Part shown: one piece after another, positions 27,083 through 39,660 of the stretch
How the letters are laid out: the number at the start of each line of letters is the position of its first letter
Position numbering within the stretch: position 1 is the stretch's first letter
NCBI RefSeq assembly: GCF_019925205.1
Contig: NC_083564.1
Location: 16,650,134 to 16,714,133 of the forward strand
Source: Metopolophium dirhodum
Lineage: Eukaryota > Arthropoda > Insecta > Hemiptera > Aphididae
DNA length: 64,000 bases
Reading direction: 5' to 3'
Made by a program: the position numbers and the translations under genes
Notes under the pieces: generated by a model
The model's database searches: none
Seen by the model: the letters and a program-made list of their open reading frames with translations, nothing else
Told to the model about the DNA's origin: nothing

Positions 27083-28504
27083 ATGGTATGGAGCTCGAAG
27101 ACACCGTGACCACTGACCAGTAGATTTCTATTTTTCACCTCTAATCCAATTACCAGAACAACGTTCAGATTCATTGATAGGCTTATCCGGTTGAAAACTA
27201 TTTATTGGAACAGAGGATATGCTAGAGTTTTTCTCGTGTTTATAGGTAAATAGAGACATTTTTTTCGAAAAGAATTAATACTATCGACTGAGACCTTATA
27301 CAAAAATATAGTATTTTTCAAAATGTTTACATTTCACTGAATATATATCACTGGGTGTATAAAGGAAATTCTAAAATATCTAATTTTATATTTATCAAAT
27401 CGAATTATGTTGTGTTATAATTACAGATATATGATTACTTGAATTACACTTATTATGGATTTTGTATCGGTTTAATACCTGGTGGTATTTTAGCAACTGT
27501 TTATTCCGGCTCACAAGTAATTCAGTGACATAATATATACTATATAAGTACGATATATAGGGTTAGGATTTGTATATCGTATATGAGATATAAAATGTTC
27601 TACATTAATTTAAATATGATAAATTATGTTAATACAGGTACGCAAGTACGCATCAAGTTCTCAGGGTCATCAGTTTTAGGCCTTTGATATTTTATTATAG
27701 TCTATAGATATCATATTTGTAGACCGTATAGCTGTCATATAGCTGACCCATGTACTTATTGCCCGTTATAAAAAATGCCTATATTCAAATTGTTGAATTC
27801 ATTATTAAATGTCATGGACTAAGATATCTTAGTCAGTGTTAAATATATATATATACATTATACAGTGTGTATCTTATGTCATTGTACGCGGGGTTTTGTA
27901 ACGATTATGGATCGATGACATAGAATTTCGTTAAAACGAAAAAAGACGTGTTTCTTTATTTTTAACAGGCAATTTTTTATAACAATTTCAAAATTTTGAA
28001 TCACGCAGGTGTACCAATAGCAAAATCAACTTTTCAAATGATAACTTCTATATTTTTATGGATTCCGGTAAAGCTTTTTTTTCTGACAATTTTGTTAGTC
28101 AAATCATCAATTTTAGTTCGCTAGTTTATTAACTATGGTCCTCTAAAGTTTAGTAAAATATGTATCAGTACTTTTAATTGAAATAACTGGTATAGCAATA
28201 GCACTCTTAGGTATGTATGGGTGTTAAAAAAAATGTGTAATGAAAAAAGTGTAATGTTTTGTGGTGCTCTTCTCGTAGTGGGATAATCTTGAAATTTGAA
28301 CCATATAAGTTCCCTATATTGGTAGGTATCGCATGCAAAGCATGAATTTAGGAGTTGAAATGCATAACCCTTCATATTTTTTAGTTTTGGACATTTACAT
28401 TTTATTTTGGACTTTTCCTATCATAAATTTCTTTCATACTTATCTTACAGTAGCATTAATTTGGATTCTTTATTGGGTGGCTAAGGTAATACCTTATATT
28501 ATTT
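27083..28504 (+). pseudogene. Third SLC17 copy, truncated
   Basis: Exon-like blocks homologous to the minus-strand paralogue but in the opposite orientation. First block ends at 27245, reading FRFIDRLIRLKTIYWNRGYA then VFLVFIG, with donor GTAAAT as in the paralogue. Second block 27427-27516 reads YYGFCIGLIPGGILATVYSG. Third block, from 28451, reads VALIWILYWVAK, the start of the exon that in VGlut begins at 672. Lesions: a one-base shift with TAG in the first block, and one extra base before the donor at 27517. The block equivalent to 22128-22201 is unrecognisable or badly decayed near 27300-27370, and coding homology stops at about 28490 with TGA at 28502-28504. No downstream exons follow. 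Confidence 0.72.
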
Positions 28505-29042
28505 GATTCTCGTTATAATAATATTGGAAACCTGTAATTAAATCAGATTAAAAGTATGACTAAGTTAGGTACAAACCTATATAATGAGATTGACTATTTA
28601 TCTAAATATCTTGCAAATAGTTTATTTCAAATCACAATTATATTAAATAATTCTAAAAGAATTTCAACTGCTAAATTCATACTTTGCATGCGATACCTAC
28701 CAATATAAGGAACTTCTGGTTCAAATTTCAAGTTATAAAAGTTAGTTAAGAAAAAATTATTTAGCTCTTGTAAATTAAACCTATACCTACCAATTATTTC
28801 AATTAAAAGTATTAATGCATATTTTACTAAATTTTAGAGGACCATAGTTAATAAACTGGCGAACCAAAATTGATGATTTGACTATCAACATTTTCAGAAA
28901 AAAAAGCTTTAACAGAATCCATTAAAAAATAAAGTAGTTACCATTTGAAAAAATAAAGTTAATTTTGCTATTGGTGCGTGTTTAAACATTTTGAGATTGT
29001 TATAAAAAAATTGTCTGTTAAAAATAAATAAACACGTCTTGG
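27943..29042. repeat. Inverted repeat with ~400-bp arms around a ~290-bp centre
   Basis: Arms are about 27943-28365 and 28658-29042. Matching words include AGACGTGTTT / AACACGTCT at the outer ends, GGTCCTCTAAA / TTTAGAGGACC, AAATCATCAATTTT / AAATTGATGATTTG, and GGTAGGTATCGCATGCAAAG / CTTTGCATGCGATACC at the inner ends. The centre contains the VALIWILYW exon start of the third SLC17 copy. The arms are diverged by substitutions and small indels, so this is not an assembly echo. Confidence 0.8.
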
Positions 29043-29044
29043 TA

Positions 29045-29215
29045 CACCCTGACTAGACCAACTAAACCAACTAGATTAACTTTCCCATCGAACAAGATAC
29101 TGTTGCAAAAAATCAAAGCACGACAGAAAATAAATAAAACACACATCATTGTAAAATCAATACATGTATCGTCCCGCTCGAAATCTAAAATAATAACCGA
29201 ATCTCCTGTCAAAAT
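29045..29215 (+). repeat. R1 repeat, tail fragment
   Basis: Contains CACACATCATTGTAAAATCA and a CGCTCGAAATCTAAAATAAT end, as in the other R1 tails. Confidence 0.6.
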
Positions 29216-30004
29216 TTAAAAATAATTTAATATAATTGAGAATAATTTCATCTGGACAAGTTTAAGTCAATTAGAAATTTAGAAAATTAACACATAAGAG
29301 AGAGAGAGAAAAACTTTTATTTATAAAATACATAACGGACTGTGGACTGCCTGTCTAACAAGTTGCCTATAGTGACAGTATACTTATCAGAAATTTTATT
29401 ATTGATTGTAATATTATGCAGTTAAGAGGAAAATTTTTATACATTAAAAAAAAGCTAGTAAAAAAGTTTTAAAAATCCACTTATTAACCTAGCTTCTGTT
29501 ATATTATAGTGTACTTAGTACATTTCTCAACCAACCTTAGTTATTTGGGTGGTATTACTTACAGTTAAAGCACTGCGTGTTTATAATATTTCTATTTCTG
29601 AAAAAATAAAAACGTCAAAACACAATATAAAGTATATCAATAATTGTAAAATAAAACACTATAAACATGTACAAAAACCGTTAGTTTTATAATAGAGTGG
29701 TAGAAAAATAAAAATACAACTGATATCGAAGTTCGAAAAATATAAGCGCAGTACCTAGAATTGTTATCAAACTAATAGTCTAACTAATAAGATAAAAATG
29801 TCGGTATATTATTTAATATAGAACAATAGGAACTTAAAAATTAAATTGCTTCAATACTGATTAACTGAACGTCATTTTTATCAGTCAGTTATATATTTAA
29901 GTATTTATACTTTAGTTTCCTTGACCAATTAATAATTAATAATCGTGGACTTACACCTTCTTAAATTCCATTAAATGTGAGTCATACTGATTTTAACACT
30001 ATTA

Positions 30005-30012
30005 GTTGCAGG
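30005..30012. repeat. Target-site duplication GTTGCAGG (left)
   Basis: Same 8 bases as 31026-31033. Confidence 0.88.
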
Positions 30013-31025
30013 CAGTGGCGTCATTTCAGTTTTCAATAGAGGGGGGCAAAGGTTTAGACCGGCCCGAATGGGTAAAAAAACCGCAAAAATATAAGTAGTT
30101 TATTAAGATATCTTCTTTTTTTTATTTTTGAAAATCTATTAACTGCATTATCTATAAATCAATTTTACCTGATTCATTATAAGTATATAAGTATATAAGT
30201 ATATATATATATATATATCTTTTATAAGTATATGATATGTTTACAAATTAATATTATCTTAAATTATAATATATTTTTTTTTATTGCTTGCTTACCAGCT
30301 CAAGTTTTGTCTGTTTATTAACATGCTAGAAATTATTTTCGATACTTTTCGAGCAGTTTGCGGTAATTTTATATTTTTAGTCGCACCACCTAACCACCCA
30401 TCTATTTTTTTTAGATCATATTTTGCCCAAATTAAAAGATTAATGTAAACATGCGTCACGAAAAAAATTAATTTTAATTTAGGTACTCAACTAAATTAAC
30501 ACAATACGCATAATAGTTGAATCATACACGACTGTCGCAAGTTATGAAGTCCGTGATCAATGATAAATAATAAGAGCGTCAATCGGTTGTTGTTTTTAGA
30601 ATTTGTAATCATTTTAGATTTTAGAAATTAAACTATACGAGATTATGATACTAACTGTTCATTTTCCTTCACAAAACACACTCACACAAACAAACATACA
30701 TAAATACATACCCATACATACAATGTGTACGTCCTCACTCCTCGCATACGTCTAAATATATTCCAACTATCAATTAGTAAAAATGTATCATTGTGACAAT
30801 AATTTCTTAGTACATACTATAATATTTTCTGAAAATATTATAAAATTCCCAGACAGCAAATGTTTGACTAAAAATATTATTATAACATTATTATAGGCAC
30901 GTTTTTGCACTAATAAAATATAATAATGGTAAAACGGCAACAACTGGACACCGGCCCATAGGGCTGCTTTTAAAATCAGACAGGGGCAAATGCCCACCTT
31001 GCCCCCCCCCCAAATGACGCCACTG
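30013..31025. mobile_element. Non-autonomous TIR element CAGTGGCGTCATTT, 8-bp TSD
   Basis: Ends CAGTGGCGTCATTT and AAATGACGCCACTG are exact inverted repeats. The 8-bp flank GTTGCAGG is duplicated at 30005-30012 and 31026-31033. The length is 1,013 bp with no transposase frame. An 8-bp duplication points to the hAT or P superfamily. A C-run of about 11 lies next to the right terminus. Confidence 0.88.
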
Positions 31026-31033
31026 GTTGCAGG
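31026..31033. repeat. Target-site duplication GTTGCAGG (right)
   Basis: Same 8 bases as 30005-30012. Confidence 0.88.
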
Positions 31034-31384
31034 TATATACATCGCCGAAAAATTTGGAACAAAATTATGCTAATTTCCATGAAGACGAAAAATAAACAAA
31101 ATATAAATCACATAAAACCAATTATTATTATTTTTATCTATTTAGATATATTTTAACAATTACTAATTAGTGTCGAATAGTGAGGAGTGTTGTTTTAATA
31201 TAGGTACATACAATATACATACAGTAAGAGTGTAATACGTAAGCTGATATATATTATTATTATTATTATTATTACATTTATTGTACGATTATTACTATTA
31301 TTATCTATTTAGGTAAATTATGTAATAATCGTCTAACTATACAACTGAATAATCTATACATATAATTATCGTAGGTAATGTTTA

Positions 31385-31545
31385 TATTAGTATTTTCTAT
31401 ACACCATACAATTTTCAAACTATTTTGACTTGTTTTGAGCTCTTTACGGACATTTTCAGTTACTGATTTTTCAATTTTTTTTTCTATAAATGTCAATAAA
31501 TGTGTTATTTGTTGGGTAAAAAAGCGTGAAAAATTAATATAAGGT
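31385..31545 (-). repeat. R1 repeat, middle fragment
   Basis: Contains inverted TTTACGGACATTTTCAGT and the AAAAAAGCGTGAAAA block, the middle of R1. The 63-codon frame over it is a repeat shadow. Confidence 0.6.
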
Positions 31546-31852
31546 TCCTAATATATCGTTACAATAGTCTTTTTTTAAAAAACTTTTTTGGAAACAATTG
31601 ATATTTCCAAAAAATTATGTAATCAAAATAAAGAAACAGTCAATCTACGTCTTAAAGTAATTCTACGTAAATATGTTTTCCTACAACAGGTTGGTTGCAT
31701 TTTCCTGGAATGTAACTAGTCTGGACTCTGGAATGACCGGATGATGGATAAGTATTATCATGAAAAACACCGTTCCTTTTCGGTATTTTATTTTAACTGT
31801 AATAATTATTTGGATGGCGAAGATTCAAGTGATCAAATGTTAGGTTAACTTA

Positions 31853-32219
31853 TAGCGTTTTCCACCATACCGCACTGTTGCACCTAAGTTGCACTGATAT
31901 AGGTCACTGATAATCGTCCTGGCCCCTGGGTGTAGGCTGGTGCAAGTGTAGATGGAACATAAAATCAATACTTATCACCGATATATAAGGATAGTAAAAT
32001 ATTTGATGGGTACTTTGGTACTTATCAGGAAAATGATAAAGCCCACCGTCGACTGGAGCTCGTGCAACTATCAATGCACTCAGAGCAAAAAACTGGCCGA
32101 GTGTAGTGAGGTGAAACATAAAAAATGTCAACCAGTGCGCACCAGTATTCCAGATGGAACATACATTATGTGCACCAGACGCCAACAGTGCAGTCGGTGC
32201 AGTGTGGTGGAAAACGCTA
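31853..32219. mobile_element. PIF/Harbinger-like MITE with TTA duplication
   Basis: Ends TAGCGTTTTCCACCA and TGGTGGAAAACGCTA are exact inverted repeats, flanked on both sides by TTA (31850-31852, 32220-32222). A second inner block, CGCACTGTTGCACC against GACTGCACTGTTGGC, extends the TIR similarity. At 367 bp with a TTA site it fits Tourist-like MITEs of the PIF/Harbinger superfamily. Open frames crossing it are chance. Confidence 0.78.
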
Positions 32220-32222
32220 TTA

Positions 32223-33018
32223 GATGTACGAATAAAAAGTGTACTCACAATTCAATATTCATGTTATACTGTGTCGTATCGTTTGACAATAGTATACTAG
32301 TATGTGATTACTTTATTATTTTGTTTAAATAACAGTGGAAAATTGAAACTTTCTACTGTTGTAGATAGTTACTTAAAATATAACTTTCTCAATACCTAGG
32401 TACAAAAACATTTTCAAAAAAATTTAAACTAATTTAAGATTTTTATAGGCATACGATAATTTATATACTTAATTATTTTTTTAAATATTTGGAAAAAACA
32501 ACATTATATGACATTTTAATATTATTATTAAAATAATTATTTGGTAATTTTAGTTAGATTCACTATCAAAGGTCAAAGCCGTTTAGTCACCAAGGATTTA
32601 TCGCCACGACTGATTGCTGTAATGTTGTTACCTATTTATATTTTGTCGTAATTAATGTTATAAGTTCTTAAATAAATTACAAGAAAAAAATAATATTATA
32701 GAAATGGATAAATTATATTGATACAAGGTGTTTTTTGTAACAAAAACATATTTTTATATATCTTTATATTTTATAAATCGTCATTATAATTAATAATTAT
32801 AATCATAATATGATGATCCAATTAACATAAATAATTTGTAAAATATTGATGCTTTTACAGTAAAAAAAAAAAAAAAAACATCTTATATTTAGTTACCAAA
32901 AGGTTAAGAAATAACAAATAAAAAGAGTAGGTATACTTAATATAAGAAGTTTATTATATTGTACACCCACATTGACATAGGTAGGTTGTATGTATTGTAT
33001 ATTTGTATAAAATGTGTT
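32223..33018. other. AT-rich spacer
   Basis: No gene or repeat terminus recognised. A run of about 17 A lies near 32862-32878. Confidence 0.4.
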
Positions 33019-33372
33019 CAAGTCCTGAATGACTTTTTTTTTATCTATCTATATTATTATTTCATGTGTATGATTTATAGTAATACAGTAGTAGGTACCT
33101 ATATAATTATGCTATATTATAGTGTACACTCATATTAGTGTAGATTTATATAAAATAATTAAATATTAAGATATGTATATTTGTATACAAAATGTATGTA
33201 TTAATATACAATGTTCATATTTTCATATTTAATTATTTTATATAAATCTACACTAATATGAGTGTACACTATAATATAGCATAATTATATAGGTACCTAC
33301 TACTGTACTACTATAAATCATACACCTAAAATAATAATATAGACAGATAAAAAAAAAGTCATTCAAGACTTG
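33019..33372. repeat. Near-perfect long palindrome
   Basis: Left arm about 33019-33175 and right arm about 33222-33372, with a short AT-rich loop. For some 90 inner bases the arms are essentially identical (for example TAGTGTACACTCATATTAGT and its complement). The outer part differs only at scattered positions. The RNA of either strand would fold into a long hairpin. No TSD or terminal motif was seen, so element type is unknown. Confidence 0.85.
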
Positions 33373-33585
33373 GAATAAGAATAGATCCCTAATATGTTTT
33401 AGTAATATTATACTTATAGATTGCTTTTATTTTTTTTCGTTGTAGTTGTTATTAGTTGTTACAAAAAATTTATGAATACTACACAAACAAAAAAGTGATT
33501 ATATCAAAATAAAAAAAACATAGGTACCTATATAAAAAGGATTTAAAATTGGTACTTACATTTTAAAATTAATTACACTTTTTTA

Positions 33586-36500
33586 TTATTTTTTATTTAC
33601 AGTAGACACTAAATATTGCCGATCTTCAAATTTACAATAATCGTTGTAGGTGTCTACTGTAGGCAAACGTCTCCCATATTTAGGATCAAATTTGTTGTAC
33701 GTATGAGTGTTCATATCTTTATGCGACAACATTGGAGGGATTTTGGTCAAAATTTGACGGTGTTTGTCGAACAATATTGGTGACTTAAACCTAAAATCTA
33801 TGCGTTTTTTCATTACGTTTTGTAATTTTTCAAAAGTGTATCTGGTTGTCTTAATGATACCGGCCACGACTTCAATGCACGTCAAACAACACGCCACGGC
33901 TACATTTTCCGAAACCAATATATTATACTTCGCGGTTTTTCTGTCTGGGCAAAGGGTACAACCTCTGCAGGAACGATGACCGGAATTAATTTTACTTTTA
34001 GAAAACAGTCCAAACACTTTGACTCCTTCTGGAGTAATCACGTGCGTTTCGTCGTTTTTCAACTTGTACACGTCAAAAACACCATCCTCGACCATGCCGC
34101 GTGCTGATTTTAATGTCTGTACACTTTTTAACTTTTTTACTGGCGGTTTTTTCACTTTGACTTGGAATGGCCTAACATCATTTCTCTTCATATCGGGTTT
34201 TTCTAGTTTTATTTGTGTTGATTTATAAGGATAATCTTTTTTATTAATATGGTCCGGTATTTTTTTTGATAATTTCCGATTAAATATTTTATGATCGTTG
34301 CCTTGTCCGAGATGCTGACATTCGTCCATCAGTCGTTTTAACTTCTTTTTGATTAAAGTCTTATTGTTCACCATTGCTGAACCTTCGGCTTCACTATTGT
34401 CCGAATTGAAATCAGTCTGCTCGTCTGTCGATGCGCTGAATTTGGTACTATACTCGTACCCGTACTCCTCGTCGTCGGATTCATCATCGATCGAAAGCTC
34501 AGCACTGCACAGATTTTTTAGTGGGTCGTCCACATCATCGGTTTCCGGATCGTAATTGAAATCATCAGTCGTACCGCCCAACATCCACGGTTTTTCTTCC
34601 CATCGCAACCCTTCTAGATAAAATCTTTCCATTTTATCTAAATCTGATATAAATATACTTGCCCACTGTATGCCCGTGAGAGCGGGACCTTCACGTAGCA
34701 TCGCGGGCGTCAGGGTATAGTTTAAATGTAGATGGACCAATTCAAAAAACATATACGTCACCTCCGCTTTCATCTTCATGTTACATGTAAGGTTACCGTC
34801 TAGACGGGTGTTTAGCTGATTTTTGAGCATGGTCTTCATAGCGGTTACCATGCGCGTAGTTTCAAAAGTAGGAATGAAATTTTGCAAATAATAATCGTGA
34901 TACTTTCTGTCGTTTAAAATGAAAAAATGCTTACAATTTTCGGCCGTTAATTTTTTTTGATATTTATACAAATTGCTGTTGATAATGAACGATACGAATA
35001 AATCGATGTAAAGAAAATAATAATTATCCAATTTTACGCAAAGAGATCGAGGCACATGTGCTGGTGTAGTGAAATAATAACTTAAACAATTAACAACATC
35101 GGTTTTGGAAATAATTGTATCTTCCACTTCTACAGAGGAGTTAATCTTTTGTTCAATACCATAATACCATAAGCTTTTCGTAGATCTATAGATATTAAAT
35201 TGATCGATTTCCGACACCCGAGTGAAAAGGTATTGAAATATACTGTCTCGGTTCTCTAACAAATCTTTTATAGTATGTTCAAAAGCCATGCTGTGCATAT
35301 TGAATTTTTGGAAAAATATTGACCACAACTCATATTGATTCCATATAAATGGTAACAATTTACTCGCAAAATTTTTCACAAAAGCCAAACCCGCAGCAGT
35401 CAATATTGTATGGTTTTCAAAAGCAGCGTACGATTTATAAAGTTTCAAAATATTTATAAACATAATTCTTCGATTTTCATCTTTACCGAAATCGTTGCGT
35501 GTAATAGTGGTTTCTAATTGTTTGTACATATAATAGAACACCTTTTTATTCATTTCACGACTTAAATGTTCCTTGTACGTGAACATGTCACAGGTAGACT
35601 TTTGCCAATAATTGAAAATCAGCAATTCCAATTCCCCTTCTAGTAAATCGTAATCCATGTTTTCCGATTGCTTTAAATTGTCGGTTAATATTTTGCTTTC
35701 GTCGTATAATTTGTCCATTAAAAGACGGCAAACGATAATTTCTAATTCCAAAATATACGTTTTCGGAATAGCACCATAACACAATCTATATTTTAACAAA
35801 TCTTCTTCGCAATTTGATTCTAAATGAACCACATCCATGCATATATCACGATTGGCAGTATAACGTTGCAGTGCATCGCCCAATTTAGATTTTACAAATT
35901 TGATTTTGTATTGATACTTTTTTTCAAACGAATTTAATGCGTTGAACAAATTTACCATACCCTCATCGGCTGTAATTTTGGAATATCCTTCTTTGAGATT
36001 AAAAACTTTTAAATGTTCAGGAGTTTTGACTAATTTTTTATAGAGTCGTGTCCGTTTTGGTTCGTATACAGATTTAAATTGGTTTTTCATGTTTTTGATA
36101 TGGTTCAATAAATCAGAATTGCGTGGCATATGGTTAGTATCAACTTCAGCTGTTGTTTGACAATTTTTTAAATTTTTAATGAAAAATTTGCATTTTGTCG
36201 ATATATTGTCGTTAACATTGACGCAGGTTTGGCGAAGTGAATGTCTGCGTAATTCCATTAATTCTTTTTCTAATTCATTTTCATCTTCAGATTTCATGCA
36301 ATTAAAATAACCCGTTACATTTTTATCTTTAAAAATATTAGACAAGTTTTGGTCTGATTTTTCATCGTTTTCGTCTGTATCGCTATCACAAATACTACAA
36401 CTACTGCTACTATTGTTGTTGATAATATTCGATGTACGCTTGTCAACTCCGATATCATTACGATGCGTTGAAACCGAAGGCTTCAATGTTGATTGCAGAA

Positions 36501-39500
36501 TCAATTTCTTCCTTTTCGGTTTATATTCTGAATCATCATCACTATCGCTGGTACAATATTTCACAGAAATTTCCCGACGTTTTTTCGTATAGTTGACTTT
36601 TTTAAGCTTTTGACTCGACTTTGTAGAGTTGTATGATTCAGCCGTTTCGTAGTCGTCGTCGTCATCGTCATTGACGTCGTTATTATTGTTGTTGACTTGT
36701 AACGGACATTTTGTAATTTCTTTAGATTTCTGTTAAATACATAAATAATATCAGTTAAGAACAATAATTACAATATTATTATAGATATATATGACAACGC
36801 GCTCATTATTATTGCCTTCATGATAAGTTTCCCTTATTGTGTACAAAGTAATTAGCAATTTTCGCTAATTGTTATTATTATAATGTATTCAAAAAAATGA
36901 AAGTAACCAATAGTGAAACTTTAAAACATATTGTATAAAAATTAACTTTGTGTTCTCGCACGTACAATTGATTACCAAGATTTTACCAATCTCTTTTGAT
37001 ATCCCAGATACCAAATTATGTGTGTAGGTATAATAAGTACTTAAGTCGTAGAGAAAAAAAATATATGAAAAATTGAAAGAAGTTGAAAAATGTTATGAAA
37101 ATTACAGCTCTAGGTATAAAATAGATAATAACCACTAATAACTAAGACCAACAATTATATGCCCTAAAAATCTATAAAATATGTATACAGTTATACTCTA
37201 AAAATTACCAAAATATGCTCTAAAAAAAATGTAATTGTAAAAAATGATTAAATATTTATTTTTTTTATGTATTATACAATTTATACTATAATACAATTAT
37301 TGCCAATGAATAATGATTTACAAAAATGTGTGGTATTAAAAAATATTAAAAACTAAAAAATTAAAATTAAAGTAATAATTAATAAATAATAAGTTAAATA
37401 AAAACATGAGAGATGTAACTATTGACACGACTAGTGTTAAAAGTTTTCACTTTTACTTCTTTTCATAAATGAGTTGAAATACCCATAATAAGGTATATGA
37501 GTGAAACAAATTAATATTTTGTTATTCCCGAGTTTTTAATATCTTAAATATGCTCCAAAAATATACTAAATGCTAAAATATACCCTAAAAATGCAAAAAT
37601 ACCATAATATGCAAAAATATGCAAAATAAAATTTCGTATACAGTATCGTTAGGTTATAAAACAAATTTTGGTATAAACTAGCTATTTTTTTTACCAAACA
37701 ATAAAAATATGAAATGCATACAAGTGTTGGCCATAGTAATAACTAATAAGTAATAAGTATTTTCAAATTGCAATCATATACATAAAAAAATAAAGATATC
37801 TTGATATATATATATGGACTAAGTTTGAAACACACCGAATACCGATGCGTATTTTGTGAAATTATAAAAATTGGTTTCGAAATAATGAGTGCAATACTGT
37901 AAAAAATCACAGTGTGTAGATTATTATTTTTATTGCTTCGAGCAAACATATGTTATTATTTATAATTATTAACATTGTTAATTATTTATATAATTTAATA
38001 TGTATTATATCATATTATATTTTACATTTATACTAGCTGACCCCGTATTTGCTATGGCCCGTTTTATGTAATCTGCAGTGGCAATCATTTATATAAAAAA
38101 TATACAATTTACTTTGTGAGTTATATCAAAATCATTGTGTGACTATGTGAGCACATCTTTAAAATGCGAATTTTTGAAAACCATTTCTTAATGCACCACT
38201 GATAATGGTGTACCTACTATCAAAATAGCTATCATAGTTTAGGCTCTACGTTGATCAGTCACGACTCAGGACATGTTCATGTTCTACATTATAATATATT
38301 ATTATATGTATATATTTGTATATACACTATAATAGGCACCTACAAAATGTCATTTATGATTCATAGTATATAATATAGTTTAATGTATTTGTATTATCAT
38401 AAAGTATATATTTTAATCGATGGTATTATGTAGAATCTAGGAAAAAAAATACCTGGAAAAAAATCCCTGGAAAAAATCCTTATACCTGACCTGTACTGTT
38501 GGGTAAAGCTGTCAAAAATAATAATTAATAATAATAAAAATATATAAAATTTGAATTATAATATTAATTTATTACTATAATATTGATAAATAGGTACATA
38601 TTATATTATAAGATATTGCTATATAAATATTTATTTATTTATTGATAAACGGATAAGTATACCCTTTGGTAATAAAAATTAAAAGTACAGTAAGTTGAAT
38701 TTCAATTTGACAAATATTATATACTGAAATTAAATAATATCATACCTACCTATTATAAATGAGTTAATATTTTTAAAATTAATCGTATTCCTATTTATGA
38801 ATCATAAAATGATTTTATAACTCAAGTAAAAATATGTAATCGAGCATGTAATATACTACAATTATCAATTTTATAATTAAAAGTAATAACAAATAATATT
38901 ATCTAGACGAAAAAAGTAATAACACCACAATTATTTATATTTAGTAGGAGGTAATTTCAACGACTATAATAATTACATGTAACAAACTTGTTTAGATTTT
39001 ATTGTAAAATTAACGTATCATTTAATAGTCAATCATATTATAATATAACCCACCCCAAAAAGTATTTCTATATACGCCACTGGAGTGAATTGACTTCTTA
39101 TAAAATTTAAAGTTAAGATTATTATCTAGACAATGTTATAGGCTTTATATTATATTTTAAATTTAAAGCGAGTTATGAGTATTTTATGATGTACAATTAT
39201 ATTAGGTATATAAGTAGGGGATTTTGTATTTTTTTTCCGGGATTTTTTTTTCCGACTACCATTATGTATAGGTATTACTATATATTGTATAATAGCTTAA
39301 AATTAAATAAAGTTTGTTACAATACCTTCCTAGTTTTAATTTTACTAATTTATTAATTAATAATTATTATTACGTTTATAACAATTGAATAATCTTGCCG
39401 GGTACACCATTGGAAAAGTGAAAATTATTACTTTTATATAATAGCAGTGTATATTAATAATAGCTTACGTTTGAATTGACGACTGATTTCGTTAAATCAT

Positions 39501-39660
39501 CCAATTTGCCATCGTGAATGTCCAAATTAGAATTACTGTCATCGTCTTCGTCGCTCAAAATTGACACCATAGACCGTAGATTATGTCTATGCACTGGCCT
39601 CAGATTTGTTTTCGCTTGTTTGTCTCTCGACGTTTCAGTATTGGGAATATTTTGAAGCAT
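33586..39660 (-). CDS. Large uncharacterised acidic/basic protein, two exons
   Basis: I do not recognise this family. Exon 1 is 39469-39660 (ATG at 39660, donor GTAAGC) and exon 2 is 36729-33586 (acceptor TTTAACAG, TAA stop), both phase 0, for about 1,111 residues. Exon 1 has an acidic SDEDDDSNSN patch. Exon 2 opens with a poly-Asn and poly-Asp stretch and then a basic KPKRKKL (about residue 134), a plausible nuclear localisation signal. A long middle with hydrophobic and aromatic helices follows, without clear repeats. Next come another acidic patch (ESDDEEYGYEY) and a Lys-rich linker (KVKKPPVKKLK). A cysteine cluster CRGCTLC...CC..C lies at about residues 985-1013 and may bind zinc. No nuclease, helicase, polymerase or transposase motif is visible. 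A 3-kb uninterrupted exon with no internal stop in an otherwise AT-rich, decayed region implies selection. The gene may have further 5' exons, since TATAG precedes the ATG. A domesticated mobile or viral gene, or a lineage-specific nuclear protein, are both possible. Confidence 0.8.
36730..39468 (-). other. Intron of the large unknown gene, with repeats
   Basis: Donor GTAAGC and acceptor TTTAACAG. Around 37140-37640, words of the type AATATGC and TGCTCTAAAAA repeat, resembling the subterminal part of a decayed DNA transposon. At about 38036, read on the minus strand, GGGGTCAGCTAG|T resembles a Helitron 3' end (CTAG before T). Isolated ACCACTGATA and ACGCCACTGG words near 38203 and 39074 look like stray TIR ends. 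Confidence 0.5.

Larger units (their letters stand above)
29220..31340. repeat. Local duplication, copy B, split by a TIR element
   Basis: Direct copy of 25030-26200, interrupted by the 30013-31025 element. The two flanks rejoin at GTTGCAGG, which is single in copy A-like sequence and doubled here by the insertion. It also carries an extra purine-rich block near 29293-29440. Confidence 0.55.

Noticed and set aside
31904..32332. Two overlapping frames of 114 and 126 codons on opposite strands
   Set aside because: Both lie over the TTA-flanked MITE and its flank; palindromic element sequence explains them.
36561..36764. 67-codon Thr-rich minus-strand frame
   Set aside because: Shifted frame of the poly-Asp/Asn start of exon 2 of the large unknown gene; the real frame joins to exon 1 in phase.
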